NCBI GenBank assembly: GCA_030544215.1
Contig: JARZZO010000001.1
Location: 40,451,670-40,515,669, forward strand
From: Zantedeschia hybrid cultivar
Lineage: Eukaryota; Streptophyta; Magnoliopsida; Alismatales; Araceae
DNA: 64,000 bases
Direction: 5' to 3'
The first letter of the stretch is position 1, and every line of letters begins with the position of its first letter. Below the pieces are notes generated by a model. That model saw only the letters and a list, made by a program, of their open reading frames with translations. It ran no database searches and was not told the DNA's origin. Shown piece after piece: positions 10,573 to 22,569 of the stretch. Both the position numbers and the translations under genes were made by a program.

Positions 10573-10872
10573 TTTGAGCACTCACATCACCCTAATCACA
10601 TGAGCTGAAGAAACCTGTATTAGTCTATCCAGATATCTGATGTCCTTCTCAAACATCCTCTGACTAGGAACAATTAAGAATATGTGTTTATAAGTCTTCA
10701 GTTCCGTAATTATGATCTCATCATAATCCGAAGATCATTGAACATGTCCATGAACTTCATCGTGAAACGACAAACAATATCGGATTATATACAGAATGAA
10801 ATTTAAGTCATTTTATTAATAACTAAATAATACAAAATATCCGATTGGCTTGGAGGCCACCTAATACTAACA
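10573..10872 (-). repeat. Copia LTR fragment (same family as the 42-52 kb element)
   Basis: Its words GAGCTGAAGAAACCTGTA, CATCCTCTGACTAGGAACAA and ATCATAATCCGAAGA, and the terminal CTAATACTAACA, match the U3 end of the LTRs at 42655 and 50383. A deletion has removed the bases between TGAGCAC and TCACATCACC. No LTR body lies to its left, so this is a truncated relic. Confidence 0.85.
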
Positions 10873-11056
10873 CCCATATGCTCTGATATTTATTTGTTCA
10901 GCTCTTTATATGGTGATTGGATGCATATCTATTTGATATGTTTAGATTTAATTTGTTTAGCTCTCATATTTGTTAGTTATAATGGAATTTGTTTTGAGAT
11001 TACATAGTCGGACTCCGAATTTAAAAAAAAAAAGAATCGGATCCAGAGCATAACAT

Positions 11057-11275
11057 ACATAGACCTCCATATTCTGAGTCGATCCCTCATTCTTATAGCA
11101 CAACATTTGGGTGAAGTCTGACTTGGACTCCTTAGATGCCATCTGCAGCCTCAACTGATACAGTGTTGAGGTCATTCTCTAAGCAGCCACCAGCGAGCTC
11201 TCTGCCACTGCCACTGCCACTGTCCTCTCCACACCCAAGTTAAACCAGCCTGGCGTAATCCTCTCCTATAAAGAG
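11057..11275. repeat. Diverged direct duplicate, copy 1
   Basis: Shares with copy 2 the words GTCGATCC/TCTC, TAGCACAA.ATTTGGGTGAAG, TTTGACTTGGA and a CCACTGC-rich end. The minus strand is weakly open in both copies, but no protein family is recognised. Confidence 0.6.
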
Positions 11276-11607
11276 AATGAGAGAAAGGTTTAGACTTTTT
11301 TTCTCTCTTATAAAAAAGTTTTGTCTAAATTTGAAATATAATACTTTAAAATTTTAAATCTTTAAGACCTTTATACTTCAACACTTAAAGTATTAAGGTC
11401 TTATGTGTTAAAAACTTAGAATTAAAGAGTTTAAGTGTTACATGAGTGTTGGTTATTTAGACGTTTAGGACTTTAGTCTTTAATACTTAACTCTTTAATT
11501 CTTTAAGTCCTAAATATCTTAACTTTAAAAATCAAAGACTTAAGGTATTAACTTGTATTACATTTGGAGTTGTCTTTAAGATGAGATAACATGCAACAAC
11601 AGATATA

Positions 11608-11815
11608 CAACACCTCCACATTCTTAGTCGATCTCTCGTTCTTGTAGCACAATATTTGGGTGAAGTTTGACTTGGATGGTCTTTGGAACCTCGGTTAGTA
11701 CAATGTCAGCACCATCTCCTAGACTACCAACCACGAGCACCCTACCACTGCTACTACCCTCCCCACGCTCCAACTCAACCAGTTCGGTGTCATTCTCTTT
11801 TGTGGCGTTGCCTTC
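11608..11815. repeat. Diverged direct duplicate, copy 2
   Basis: About 550 bp from copy 1 and in the same orientation. Its minus-strand frame (ELERGEGSSSGRVLVVGSLG) is open for 66 codons, but it is no recognised domain. Confidence 0.6.
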
Positions 11816-13519
11816 TACTAGCATGACGGGAGGACCGCCACCTCACGTTGTTCCTTTCTCTCCTATATTCCATCGATCTTTCCATATATGTATCTAGAAG
11901 CTCCCTCTAACTGATGGATCTCTCCATTCCCTTCCAAGAAGACTCCTTCATATTCGAGGTCAAATCAGGTGTGTGCTTCGTCTAACTCCACATCGTTGGT
12001 CTCAAATGCTAGAGGAGGTCACAGTGGTGGTGGTGGCGTTGCTCTCTTGAGAGGCGATGATAGTGAAGGAGTTCGTAGAGTTGACAATTGAGATGTGAGG
12101 TAGTTAGAGCTCAAGTGGGCAACTATCACTAGGAAGATGCAACTATGACTGGACGCCATAAAGACGTCCACTAGACTTAATTTTGAAACAACCGAATTGT
12201 CAGAAGTGCAATATTCATCAAAGAGAATTACAAACTTTTAGGATTGCTATTATTGGTATTAGTTTTCAAATAACCTAGATAGTTTAAGTTTTAAATATTT
12301 AAAATATTAAATACTTTTTTATGTGTTAAAATCTTAATACGTTGACACTCAATACTGTAACTTTAGAGTATTATAGTTGTACTTAAAAGCTAAAAGGCGG
12401 AGTGGTAAAATTATAATTCTTCAAAAAAAAATTGTAGCCTTTTTTGTGACCAGACAAATAGGACAAGAGTGGTAGATTAGGTATTATAAAAGGTTGATGA
12501 CATAGAGGGAGGGAGAAATAGTCGGATCAAGGGGTCCGCCTAATTAGACGATAATTTCAGAGAGGGAGAAATAGTCTCTCCACATAGTCGAGAGCCGCTG
12601 GAATGTTGTTTTCTGACAGGGAGTAGGACGTGAATGACCCTATCTGACACGAAGTTCCTAGCAATTTTTCCTCGACTCTTTGACATTATTAGTTAACTCT
12701 TTTGAAAGCGGAAAAAATATAAATTATTGATATATTATTAAAATAAATATAAAAAAAGTAGATATATAAATGAGTATTTTGCATCTGCATCCAATTACTC
12801 ATTGCAAGGTAGGGATTAGGGAACCTTTTAAAATTAGAAATAAAGAAGTACTTTTTTACATTTCAACTTTCTTTCCGAAACATCAAAAACAGAATATCAT
12901 TTAGAATACCATTTACAGCCCTAAGACCAACAGTCTATTATATTAATACACTGATAGGTCCTCCAGCTTTTGAAACTTCTGTTGAACTTGTCCCTGCTGT
13001 GTGGATTTAAGATTTTGGGCTTCTCTATTATCCTCAAATCAATCACAGCAAAGAGCTCTCTAATTCGTCCAAAATCCACTTGTGGCAGCGAATCAGAAAA
13101 TCTACTAATTTTCTCATTGTTATCAGTAAAGGGCCATTTGATTAGATATAAAATATTTTAAAATAATGACGAGTTTTTGTTCTATTTTGTTTTGTTTGGA
13201 TCAAAATAAAATACATCTTTTAGATTCTTTTTCTTTGAATTGATGCGACGTAACCGAAAGTTACAAATGTAATGTCTTGTCATTTCATACTCTAAAAAGG
13301 ATTGTTTGCAAATATACCTTGTAAATTTATCATATGTTACTTATAATACCCTTGCATTCTACAAAAGATCTGTTGCGCGTACGTGTACATTCGCCATCAA
13401 TACCGTTTTGGTTTTGCAGATGAAAATAGCTAGTTTGTGCATAGATTTTTTAAAACTAAATCCGTATAATGTTCCAGATTTACACTTTTGCCCTTGCATA
13501 TATTAGTCATTTTTGTCCG

Positions 13520-14636
13520 TGATGTAGCTGAAGCTATCACGATCGGATTCCGAAGCCGGAATCCGAAGAGATGGATCCGGTGCTGGGTCGGATCGGTGTT
13601 CAGGGGCCCGACAGGGATCCGGAAGGCGAAGGACGCAGAGGCGAAGCCGAGAGTCCGAAGGCCGAGGGGTGCTCGGTCGGTGGCCGGCTGACTCCGGGAA
13701 GTCGGGGCCGAGGCTCCTTCGGCGGACGAAGGGGTGGCGCGAGGCCGAGTATCCCCTGTTGCAAGGGCAGCCGGCGCACGGCGTCGAGACCAGGGAGAGG
13801 AGTCCGAGGTCGGCGGTCGAGACCGACTCGGGAAGGTCGGCGATGATTCGAACCGAGCTCCTGCAGGAGGGAAAGAAGAAGAAAACCAGTCAGCAGGAGT
13901 CCCGGGCTTCAGCCCTGGGGAACCCCCTCCGACGGTCAAGTTAGCTCCTGAAGAAGATTCGATTCAGAAGTCAAAGAAAGTAGCTTTAATATTTTTCGGA
14001 CTGTAGTCCTTAAGGGTCTCGGAGGCTTGAGGAAGCATGCTTTTGGCAATAAATAGCGGTGTATTTATAGCAAAGGATAGATGATGGTTAACGGTGGCAG
14101 CCGATATAGGACTAAATGCGGGCTTACTGATAAACCGCCATAGTGCCTGATCCGCCACCGGAGTGGGTCGGACTCGGCTATCGGGCCAAAGAGGGTTGGG
14201 CCGCTGATGGGCCGAAGCCTGTTGGGCCCTGGGCTGCCGCGCTGTTCCCGGGCCGTAGGCTGGTGGGCCGCTGACGGGCTGAAGCCTGTTGGGCCGGGAG
14301 CGACGGTGCCGCTTACGGGCCGAGGGCTGTTGGGCCGCTGACGGGCCGAAGGCTCCCAGAGGGCCTGGTACTGCTGCTGTTGGGCTGAACGGGGTTGAGC
14401 CGCTGATGGGCCGAAGCATGTTGGGCCCTGGGCTGCCGCGCTGTTCCCGGGCCGTAGGCTGGTGGGCCGCTGACGGGCTGAAGCCTGTTGGGTCGGGAGC
14501 GACGGTGCCGCTTACAGGCCGAGGGCTGTTGGGCCGCTGACGGGCCGAAGGCTCCCAGAGGGCCTGGTACTGCTGCTGTTGGGCTGAACGGGGTTTGGAC
14601 TTGTTTTAATGGGCCGAATCGGATTCTGCCTCATCA
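13520..14636 (-). repeat. Solo LTR, GC-rich, 1117 bp
   Basis: Begins TGATG (13520) and ends CATCA (14636). The flanking pentamers are GTCCG and GTCCT, a near-perfect TSD. On the minus strand CTATAAATAC near 14070 is a TATA box, so the LTR is in minus orientation. The rest is GC-rich (CCCCTCCGACGGTCAAGTTAG-type text near 13926). No internal retroelement sequence adjoins either end, as expected after LTR-LTR recombination. The superfamily is unknown. Confidence 0.65.
14201..14598. repeat. Tandem duplication of a 199-bp GGGCCG-rich unit
   Basis: Two copies (14201-14399 and 14400-14598) differ at only a few bases, such as GAAGCCTG/GAAGCATG and CTTACGGG/CTTACAGG. Each contains smaller repeats built on TTGGGCCGCTGACGGGC. 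The duplication lies inside the solo LTR. Confidence 0.9.
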
Positions 14637-15999
14637 GTCCTTAAACACATCAATGTTGAAACTATTTTAAATATATTGGGAGGTGCAAATGAATCAGTCA
14701 AACTTAGTTTTGTTTTGTTTTAACTAATTTTAATCAAATTCGGATTTCAAGCAGAATATTTAAAATAGTTGTTGATAGTATGAGTGAGGACTTTTAAACA
14801 TTTTATGCCGCTATGCAGTTTTGTAAAAGTGCCCATGTGAGATTATATGGAAAGCAAGTAGCTAGGTCTACATTCACATCAATTCTCATGTTTAAATTTT
14901 TTAAAAATACTAAGTGGTTTAAAATTATATGATAATTTTATATTATAAAAATACTAAACGAGTTTGTTCACAAACTTAAACAAGTCAAGCAACTTTGCAC
15001 TCAAACTAGACTCATTTACAAATCAACTGTGAAAACTCGTTCGAACTTGGTTCATTTAGCTTAAGAAGTAAGTGGAAGGTCAACCAAACTAACCCTTAAG
15101 CCACTTGTCGAGCATAATTCATTCACCCCTCTACCTATTATCGATTAAAAATGGGAGACATTTTTCCGTCTTTAGGTAGACTCGAATCCTAGTCTTTTGA
15201 CGTAGGGTCACTAGCTATGTCCATCTATAGGGCCACTTAACTTTAAAAAAATCCTCTTGGGGATATCGGGAGAGGACACATAAGTGGGCACTTTATTTTC
15301 AAATTCGATGTCCGGTAGTGATCGTTAAGAACATTAATTATACATAATTAACATCAATTTTTGAATTTTATATGAAGTGATGCTCCAGATAAGCTTAATC
15401 TTGCTTGGTAGAATTTATTTGAGTATGACCTTGATAGGTTTTTATCTTGATTCTAAGTTTTTATATGACGAGACAAATTTTCTAAGTCTGTTTCTTTGCA
15501 TCTCTTAGAAACGATCAATTTCTCTTAATTTAAAGTTGATTTTAAATATAATTTATAGATTTATTTTTACGTCAAATTTGAATTTCATGGATCTAATTTT
15601 GACCATTAATTATCTGATAATAACCAACTATGTACATATTACAAAGGGGCTTGTAGATGTATCACCTTATGATAATTAATGAACAATAAGCAGATAAAGA
15701 GATAGCCTAGCTAATAGGCATACATAATATATAGCTCAAAGCTAGTTCACTATGAGCACCATACCTTACCTGCTGACATCCCTAGTTCCTGTTGCGGGCA
15801 GACACGCCCGCCATGCATGCTGCGACCAGGTTACGATAGTCTTGAGCAGCAATTTCTACTTCTGTTTTATTCTCTTCTCTTTTCTCTTTTTATCTTCAAA
15901 GGAGATCATCTGTTCCATTTTTTTATATATTTATATCACTCTATTCTATTAGCCCCTTCTCCTTATATCCTCTCTCTCTCAAACGCCTTTGAGGAGAGG
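14637..15999. other. Intergenic AT-rich DNA, possible SINE relic at 15110-15240
   Basis: No gene. On the minus strand GGATTCGAGTC (15179-15189) resembles a Pol III B box and AGCTAGTGACCC (15205-15216) an A box, at tRNA-like spacing. No poly(A) tail or TSD was found. Confidence 0.35.
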
Positions 16000-16165
16000 A
16001 ACCAGATCATCTGAATCCGTATATCTAGACCGTCCAATACTCAGACATATGAAACATAGGATATATGAGTTATTTATCTTTGAAAATGACATGCACTACG
16101 TTTGGTTTCATATGTCTAAGAACGTTAGACCGACCGTCCAGACGCACGAATCCAGATGATCTTGT
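16000..16165. mobile_element. Fold-back MITE, 166 bp
   Basis: The two halves are imperfect inverted copies over about 58 bp. The left half starts AACCAGATCATCTGAAT and contains AGACCGTCC and CAGACATATGAAAC; the right half reads GTTTCATATGTCTAAG, GACCGTCC and CAGATGATCTTGTT. No clear TSD was seen. Confidence 0.8.
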
Positions 16166-18372
16166 TCGATGAGGAGATAGCCAATTGAGAAGCATAGTTA
16201 GCCTCCTAATGTCTCTCTCTCTCATGGCCGTGAGAAAGCCGACTCCACAGCCGAGGGGCAAAGGCCATACCTGGAATACAATAACCCTAGCATGACACTG
16301 TTATTGTCAGGAGTAGAAGAAGAGCTTTCAAAGTATGGAGGGAAACTAGGGCAGTGGTAGAGATAAGGTGCATGAGAGAGCCGGAAACCAGAAAGCAAGG
16401 AGTATCCTCAACTTACATCGTTTCTTCGAAACTAAGACTGAGGAAGAGAGGTGGGAGCTCTTTTGAGAATAGGATCCACGGCAAAATGATATCTTCGTTG
16501 ACCCTATACGATGCCATATATATTGTTCACCCACGGGTATGTCAGCCAAGAGAGCAGTGCAGCAATTATTTTTTTAAAAAAAATTGAGTTGAAGGAGAAT
16601 CTAGCTAGACAGCTATTCAACCTTATCTTAAATTGGACGGTTAAAAATAATTAAAAAAAAATGCTCACTTAAATATTTGAACAATCGTGACGTACAGTAC
16701 AGTACAGCAAATATTATTCGACTGGAAAACGTTTGTCCAGGAGTAAGTACTTCATGAACTCTGCAATTTTCTTTCTACAAGGGTATGTAAAAGGTGCAAG
16801 AACAAAAGAAGAACACCACCAGTGATATGATTGAGCCATGAAAACCTGGGAAGAAGGGCTGCAGGGACCTGCCTGCCGTGATCACCACAATAACCTGCAC
16901 AGTGAAATCCATCCCGGGGAACACACTCAGCACTGTCTTGGCAAGTGGTGGTTCAGGAGACTTGCTGCCGACTCCAATTAAGTACTTGCTCCAAGTTTCA
17001 AAAGTTGAAAGATCACCACACTGTGTGTGTCATCTCATGATGGCATGCAGTTGTTTCCTGCCTATGTCAACATGGTTATAATAATACACAGGGCACTCAG
17101 CTGCTGCTCTGGGGGGCATATATATGGAGTTCATGATGACCCCTCCATGGCTGATGACGACGGTCTGTTCAAGTTTCTGTAGGCTAGCTCCACATGCGGC
17201 GAGCTCATGGATTCACGTCCACCCACGTAAGGCTCACATGAGAAGGCAACGACACACTTCGCGTGGCCTTCCAATTACCTTTGTCACCTCTTCAAAGAAA
17301 TTATCTAGACCTCTTTGAGGTGAGATTGGAAGTATTTGGAGTCTATTGTATGCATAGGTGTTGCTTAGTAATTTAATAGTTATAAATTTAAAATATACTC
17401 ACTTATAAGGTTCTCTAGCTTTGATTGCAGCATAAAATGACTTATGAACTTTACTGTTTCTTATATTCGATTTGATCATATGGAGTTCGTAATTTGAGCG
17501 AGAACTACAGCTTATTCTAGAATAGGAGAGAATAGTAATGTGAACAAATAGTACAAATTGTTTCTTTGAATGAGCATTAATGGCACTTAGTTTCTCACAT
17601 TTTTACTTTTATTATTTAATGTAATTAAAATAATCCATTTTGAATAGAGCTTAAATAAGGTTTTTTGGTTAAACTAAAATATGATTCGTTAATGTAGTGC
17701 TTATGCCGAACGAGCAATCCGGCTACCAACACTATCTTTAGATTCAAATTTTGGCATCTATATTGTGAACATTTTCTTTGAAAAATCTAGACATGTAATA
17801 AATTTTACGGTGCACCCAACAGATCACCCTTAATCTTACATCTTTTTTTTTTTTCCTCCGTTGATCATCGCATGGAATTTTGCAAATGACGTCGTACTAT
17901 CTAATAAAGTCATATTTGGTATAGTTTTCATTGAGAAAGCAATTTCTAGCTCACCTAAAGTTGTAAAAGTTTTGTGCATTTTGGAATGTTCTCGACTAAA
18001 TTGAGATTAATATTAGACCCAACATAAGTTTGCCTCCAAACTAATTTCGTCTCACGCCCCATCTTTGCACAAGAAATTTAAACATGCATGGCAATTCGGT
18101 TCTAGGCTCTCCAACTTTAAAATAGGGAACATTTCCGTTAGTTTAAATTTTACTCTTCAATTTATCAAAATTTAAATTACAATCTTATATATTAATATAT
18201 TATTTTGGTTTACCATTTCACAGTTTGATGCAAATGGTTAATTAAACAAGTGATCCGAATCAGTCAATTGTCGGATTGGGTTCTAAAGCACCGCTACATA
18301 TGCTCATATATCTATATACATGTTATCTCTGAAAGTTCTTAAATGGACTTTCTCCTTCAGTGCCATTTGATT
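16166..18372. other. Intergenic DNA; weak coding-like patch at 16810-17020
   Basis: The minus strand of 16810-17020 has an open, higher-GC stretch (SKSPEPPLAKTVLSVFPGMD) with no recognised family and no splice context. Nothing else gene-like is seen. Confidence 0.35.
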
Positions 18373-18626
18373 AGATGAAATCCCAAAACTACGGTGTTGA
18401 GTTTCAGGGCCAATAGCCAACACTCCTCCTCACGGCCATCATGAGCCGTGGAAATGAAAGGAGAGGCGAAAGAGGTCAGGCCCAGGATCAATGTTCTGAT
18501 ACCAAGATGAAATCCTAAAACCGTGGTGTTGAGATTCAAAGGCACAGACTTATATGTACTGGAATCATAATTTAGAAACCGATATAGGATTAATTGTCCA
18601 AAGCCACCATGGGCCAATAGCGAACA
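18373..18626 (-). mobile_element. TRIM retrotransposon with TSD TGATT
   Basis: Read on the minus strand: a 122-bp 5' LTR (18626-18505, starting TGTTCGCTATTGGCCC), directly followed by a primer-binding site TGGTATCAGAAC (18504-18493; initiator-Met tRNA type), a 70-bp core, a polypurine tract GTGAGGAGGAG, and a 50-bp 3' LTR (18422-18373, TGTTGGCTATTGGCCC...) lacking about 70 bp of the middle. Flanking pentamers 18368-18372 and 18627-18631 are both TGATT. No coding capacity, as usual for terminal-repeat retrotransposons in miniature. The LTRs end in CT rather than CA. Confidence 0.85.
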
Positions 18627-19082
18627 TGATTTGACGTGAAACATTATAAATACTGCAAACCACTGTTTTTTCTATACTTAATATAAAATATAATATTCTA
18701 AAAATATTTCACCATCAAACTATATGACTCAATCAATTCCGCAGAGTTAAAATATTACATGGTCGGAGATGTATGTATAGACATGTAGTTGTGTGAGTTG
18801 GATCAGATTTCTTGTGTCAGTGAAGGAGAGTTTATTTTATTGTACTCCCTTGGACTTTAAGGGTGGGGGTAGTTGTTGAGCTCAGGAGAAGAAATTAAGG
18901 CTCACAAGTTAGTAGGAGCCTGTATGCTTGTTACCTTTCATAACGTGATGGAACTTGTAATGGAGATAGCGAGACCTCAAAATTTAGAATTCCAAAAAGG
19001 ATAGTTGTGTAAAACAATATCCTATTTAGAGGAACTAAAATGGTGGACCAGAATTGAATTCTCCGTGTTATCCTAATTATAT

Positions 19083-19549
19083 GCATAATCCTGTTAAAAT
19101 TAAGATTATAGATTTACCCATCTTCTTTTCATGTTGGTATAAATAATTTCATTGCATTGCAATACTTGCAAAACTATCTCTACGGTTAACTTCCATTAAA
19201 CATTTCATTTTTAATCGTTAAATTTAATGTTTGGACAAAAATATCTCTTCAAAATTTTATTTTATTTTATTGACACATTGTGCCAAAGAGAGAGAAAGAG
19301 AGATAGAGAGATAGATGGAAAGATAGAGAAAGAGAGTTGGGCTAAGGATAAAGTTGTTTTAAACATTTTAAACTTTGGTCAAAAGTTAATCGGGGTTAAA
19401 TAAGAGATATTTAATAGAATGCTAATGGATGGCAACGATAAGAGCATTTTTGCAAGTATTATGCAACAGTAAAGTTATTTATAATATCATAAAAAAAGAT
19501 GGGTAAATCTATAATTTTATTTTTTGTAGGGTTAACATGTAATTATCCC
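19083..19549. mobile_element. MITE with about 90-bp terminal inverted repeats
   Basis: The left arm contains ATTATAGATTTACCCATCTT, then TATAAATAA and AATACTTGCAAAA; the right arm is its inverse (TTTTTGCAAGTATTATGCAA, TTATTTATAAT, GATGGGTAAATCTATAAT). The middle holds a GA-rich run (19272-19335). TSD not resolved. Another arm of the family is at 22570. Confidence 0.75.
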
Positions 19550-20719
19550 TATCAATACTTACAGTATCTAAAATAGATATAGGAGTGTCTTAATAGATGC
19601 AGTATCTAAAACACCACTATACATATTACATCCAACCCATTGATATCCCTAGACTCCAATAGGATCTAGTAGGTGACCCCTAACGGATCTCACCTATTCA
19701 AATTTATAGATTGCCTGCACATCGATCACTGTGTATACATAACATGTACTTGATTAATATTGAACAAATAAATTCTGATCATGATTAATATTGAACAAAT
19801 AAATTCTGTCGGAGGCAAATTAAACCCTAGTAGTTTGTGGATAAATTGCCACGTACGAGATCTTGTTTCACCTAATCTTTCTATGTCAATGGCAACCTAA
19901 AAGAGAAGCGCTTGGTGTACACCCGTGCGGGTAAGTGTGCGCACACACCACGCGCTGATAGGCGCAAGCCACTGAGACTTCCCCCAACCTAACATATATT
20001 GCAGAAGTTCTGCACGTATCTAATTAATCATTAATAAGCTACATCACCAACTACCTAATCTGTCCAATCAGCTGAAGCTTGTGCCCTGGAGCCTCTCTTA
20101 TATTCTACATGTAAGGACTCATGAAAAATATAGAGGCAGAAAATTTATCTAGGGGCCAAAGTTAGGAGTTTATTTGTTTTTTGTTTTTTTTTTTTTGGGG
20201 GGGGGGGTGAAGCTAAAGAAATTATGTGTAAAAAGTCATCTATGTAAATGAAAAATACCTAAACATAATAAGTTTTTTAATGGGGCAGCCTCTGAATGGA
20301 GGATTAACTAATGGTCCGTACCTTTTTTTTTTTTTTCAAATAAGGATTTGAAAGCAAACCAAACCAGATTGGTTGGGGGTCTCCTTAGTCCTTTTTTTTT
20401 TTTTTTTTCCTGTCTTCTCCACAAGATTCATGTCCTGCGTCGCATGTGCTGTTTCCTGTCATGCTTCTGCTGTCATCTTTTGAAATGTCGTAAAATCAGT
20501 TAAAAGGAGGAATTTAAGGATCAATCGATTTGAAATATAGTGGTTTATAGCATTTCAAACAGAAAATAGTAATGTAAAATGATTTACAGTAATACAAATG
20601 TAAGCAAATGCCAGTTTAGGTTGTTCACGACGTTAATTTTACAGCATTTTATTACACACCAAATGACCTCTTTGGTTGAGTTCTCTCGTGCAATTTCCCA
20701 CATTAACTTTATCCAGTTT
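19550..20719. other. Intergenic DNA with T-rich runs; one MITE end
   Basis: Homopolymer T runs lie near 20187, 20323 and 20391. The sequence near 20650-20672 (ATTACACACCAAATGACCTC) matches the inverse of a terminus at 25697 (GGGGTCGTTTGGTGTGCGAT), so it is probably one end of a DNA transposon family. No gene. Confidence 0.4.
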
Positions 20720-20735
20720 AGAACCGGTGAATTCT

Positions 20736-21054
20736 GAACTAGTCGCCTAGGGCAGTTGGTTCACTACTTCTCTTTCACAAGAGAGGTCTCAAGTTCGATC
20801 CTGGTTGGAGTTTAAAAACTCTCCAGCCATATAGTTTAATATTAGGTTGTTGGGATATTTATCCTCTGGTCCGTGAGATTACTTCTTCGAAAAATCAAGC
20901 GAACCTGGATCTCTCGCCTAATTAGGCGGAATTCTCGACCAAGAGCAGAATTATCTCTTATTCTGGAGGACTTCTCAGGATTCGATCCCTAGTCACCTGT
21001 AAATATCTGTATATATCTGACCATTGTGCCACTGACCCCCAAAAAAAAAAAAAA
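20736..21054 (+). mobile_element. tRNA-derived SINE with 16-bp TSD
   Basis: The head contains a Pol III A box (TAGGGCAGTTGG, from 20749) and B box (AGTTCGATCC, 20802-20811). The body runs to CACTGACCCCC and a poly(A) tail. It is flanked by perfect 16-bp copies of AGAACCGGTGAATTCT at 20720-20735 and 21055-21070. Body length is about 319 bp. Confidence 0.93.
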
Positions 21055-21327
21055 AGAACCGGTGAATTCTTTGTGCTTTAGGACTGTGCGTGCATTGTTT
21101 GAATAGCAAAACCAAAATCTTCAGCTCGAAGTCTGGAAGTCAAGCTTATGTAAGAGAGGTGCTGTACGGATGGACATAATTTTGAAACCTTAGAATTTCA
21201 CCATGCTAAATAAATATTGTGAAACTACACTTCGTTATGTTTTACTGTGTGCTAAACAACCCCTTAATTACAACAATGCGTGTGGCTAAGTTATGATTGT
21301 TTTAATCCAAGAATCGTGCTAAACAAG

Positions 21328-22028
21328 TTAGGGCCGTCAATAGATACCCGAGTTTCGATTATCCGCTCCGTTTTCATTTTTATTAATAGATACGGAACTC
21401 CGTTAAAGACCACCCGTTAAATTATAGGAAATGAAAATAGATCTCCGATAATTATAAGAGTCAGAAATGGAAACACTCATTTCCGCATCTGCTAACTTGT
21501 TTCCGTTTCCGAATGATCATGTATCTTATACATCTATCTGCATACACACATATATATATATAATATCTAATAGTGAGAATATCTCTTGACAGTTTGATAA
21601 AAGAAAGACAACAATAAGAAGTTGAAAACTTTTTAACATTTAATATGATTTTATGGTGCATGTTTAAATATATTTATATGTAAATTTAGATTGATAGATA
21701 AAGTATATTTCAAAATTCAAAATTCATAGATTGTTAATTTTTACATATATTAAACTTTGTAGGTTTATTTTTAAAAATTATTAGAAGAAATTTTATTCAA
21801 AAATGAATAATAATAGTGATTTTAAATATCTTCTTAATATAGCGATGATGATAGCGGAAACTTCCGTTTACTTCCATTTTTGCTTCTGATTTTCAATTTA
21901 AAAGTGGAAATGAATGCGAAAACAAAAACACTCACTTCTGTCTCCATTTCTATCTATAATAAACCTTATAAAAAATAGAAGCGGAAGGTGTCATTTCCGT
22001 TTCCATCTCCGACCCGTTGACAGCCCTA
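21328..22028. mobile_element. Non-autonomous hAT element with 8-bp TSD
   Basis: Ends are TTAGGGCCGTCAATAGATAC and, inverted on the right, TAGGGCTGTCAACGGGTCGG. Flanking octamers 21320-21327 and 22029-22036 are both TAAACAAG. The interior has repeated GGAAAC/GTTTCC words in both orientations and no transposase frame. The 8-bp TSD and the AGGG(C/T)TGTCAA end are typical of hAT elements. Confidence 0.88.
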
Positions 22029-22569
22029 TAAACAAGGGAAGCTACTTCGGACTGAGTCAAGTGGAACTTCCTCTCAAGTTTCGCATGTCCATAGATAGTA
22101 GTCGAAGAAAAAGACTATTTCAACATTTTTCACCATAAATCCGTTTTTATTGCCGAAAATTCCATTTCCTGATTCGAGTCTTATGAACCTCGATCATATG
22201 TATGATGGAAAGAGATCAAAATAGAAATGGGAGTGACTATTGATGTGGTAAAATGAATTAAGAAATACTCAACTAGGCAACATCCTTGGGCAACACTTTT
22301 ATGCCAAGTCAGAAACGTACGACTGCTTTAGAGAAGCAATGAAATTTCGGAATGGAGACTTTGAAAAGGAATTCTCAACAACCATGATATGCACAATATG
22401 ACAGCCATGTGAATCTTATTTTTCATCAATTTAATAAGTCTAGAAACTTTTTATTTATTAGTATTACGCACAATATAATATGTCCCTCAAAAGAAGTATT
22501 TTTTATAAGAGTATTCTCTTCCAAATATTAAATTTGACAATTAAAGAAGGAATGTTTTTTTGCATAGGT

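Larger units (their letters stand above)
10873..13519. other. AT-rich intergenic DNA with low-complexity stretches
   Basis: No gene seen. 11290-11580 and 12240-12380 are rich in degenerate TTAAGTATT/AAGTGTTAA words that form many weak inverted repeats. Diverged duplicates at 11057 and 11608 are listed separately. Confidence 0.5.

Noticed and set aside
12150..12172. GGACGCCATAAAGACGTCC as another palindromic motif
   Set aside because: Arms are in the wrong order and the spacer is not 10 nt.
18360..18630. Simple tandem duplication of GATGAAATCC
   Set aside because: PBS, polypurine tract and 5-bp TSD show the repeats are LTRs of a TRIM.
20740..20815. A tRNA gene
   Set aside because: A and B boxes are present, but no cloverleaf or acceptor stem closes; poly(A) and TSDs show a SINE.
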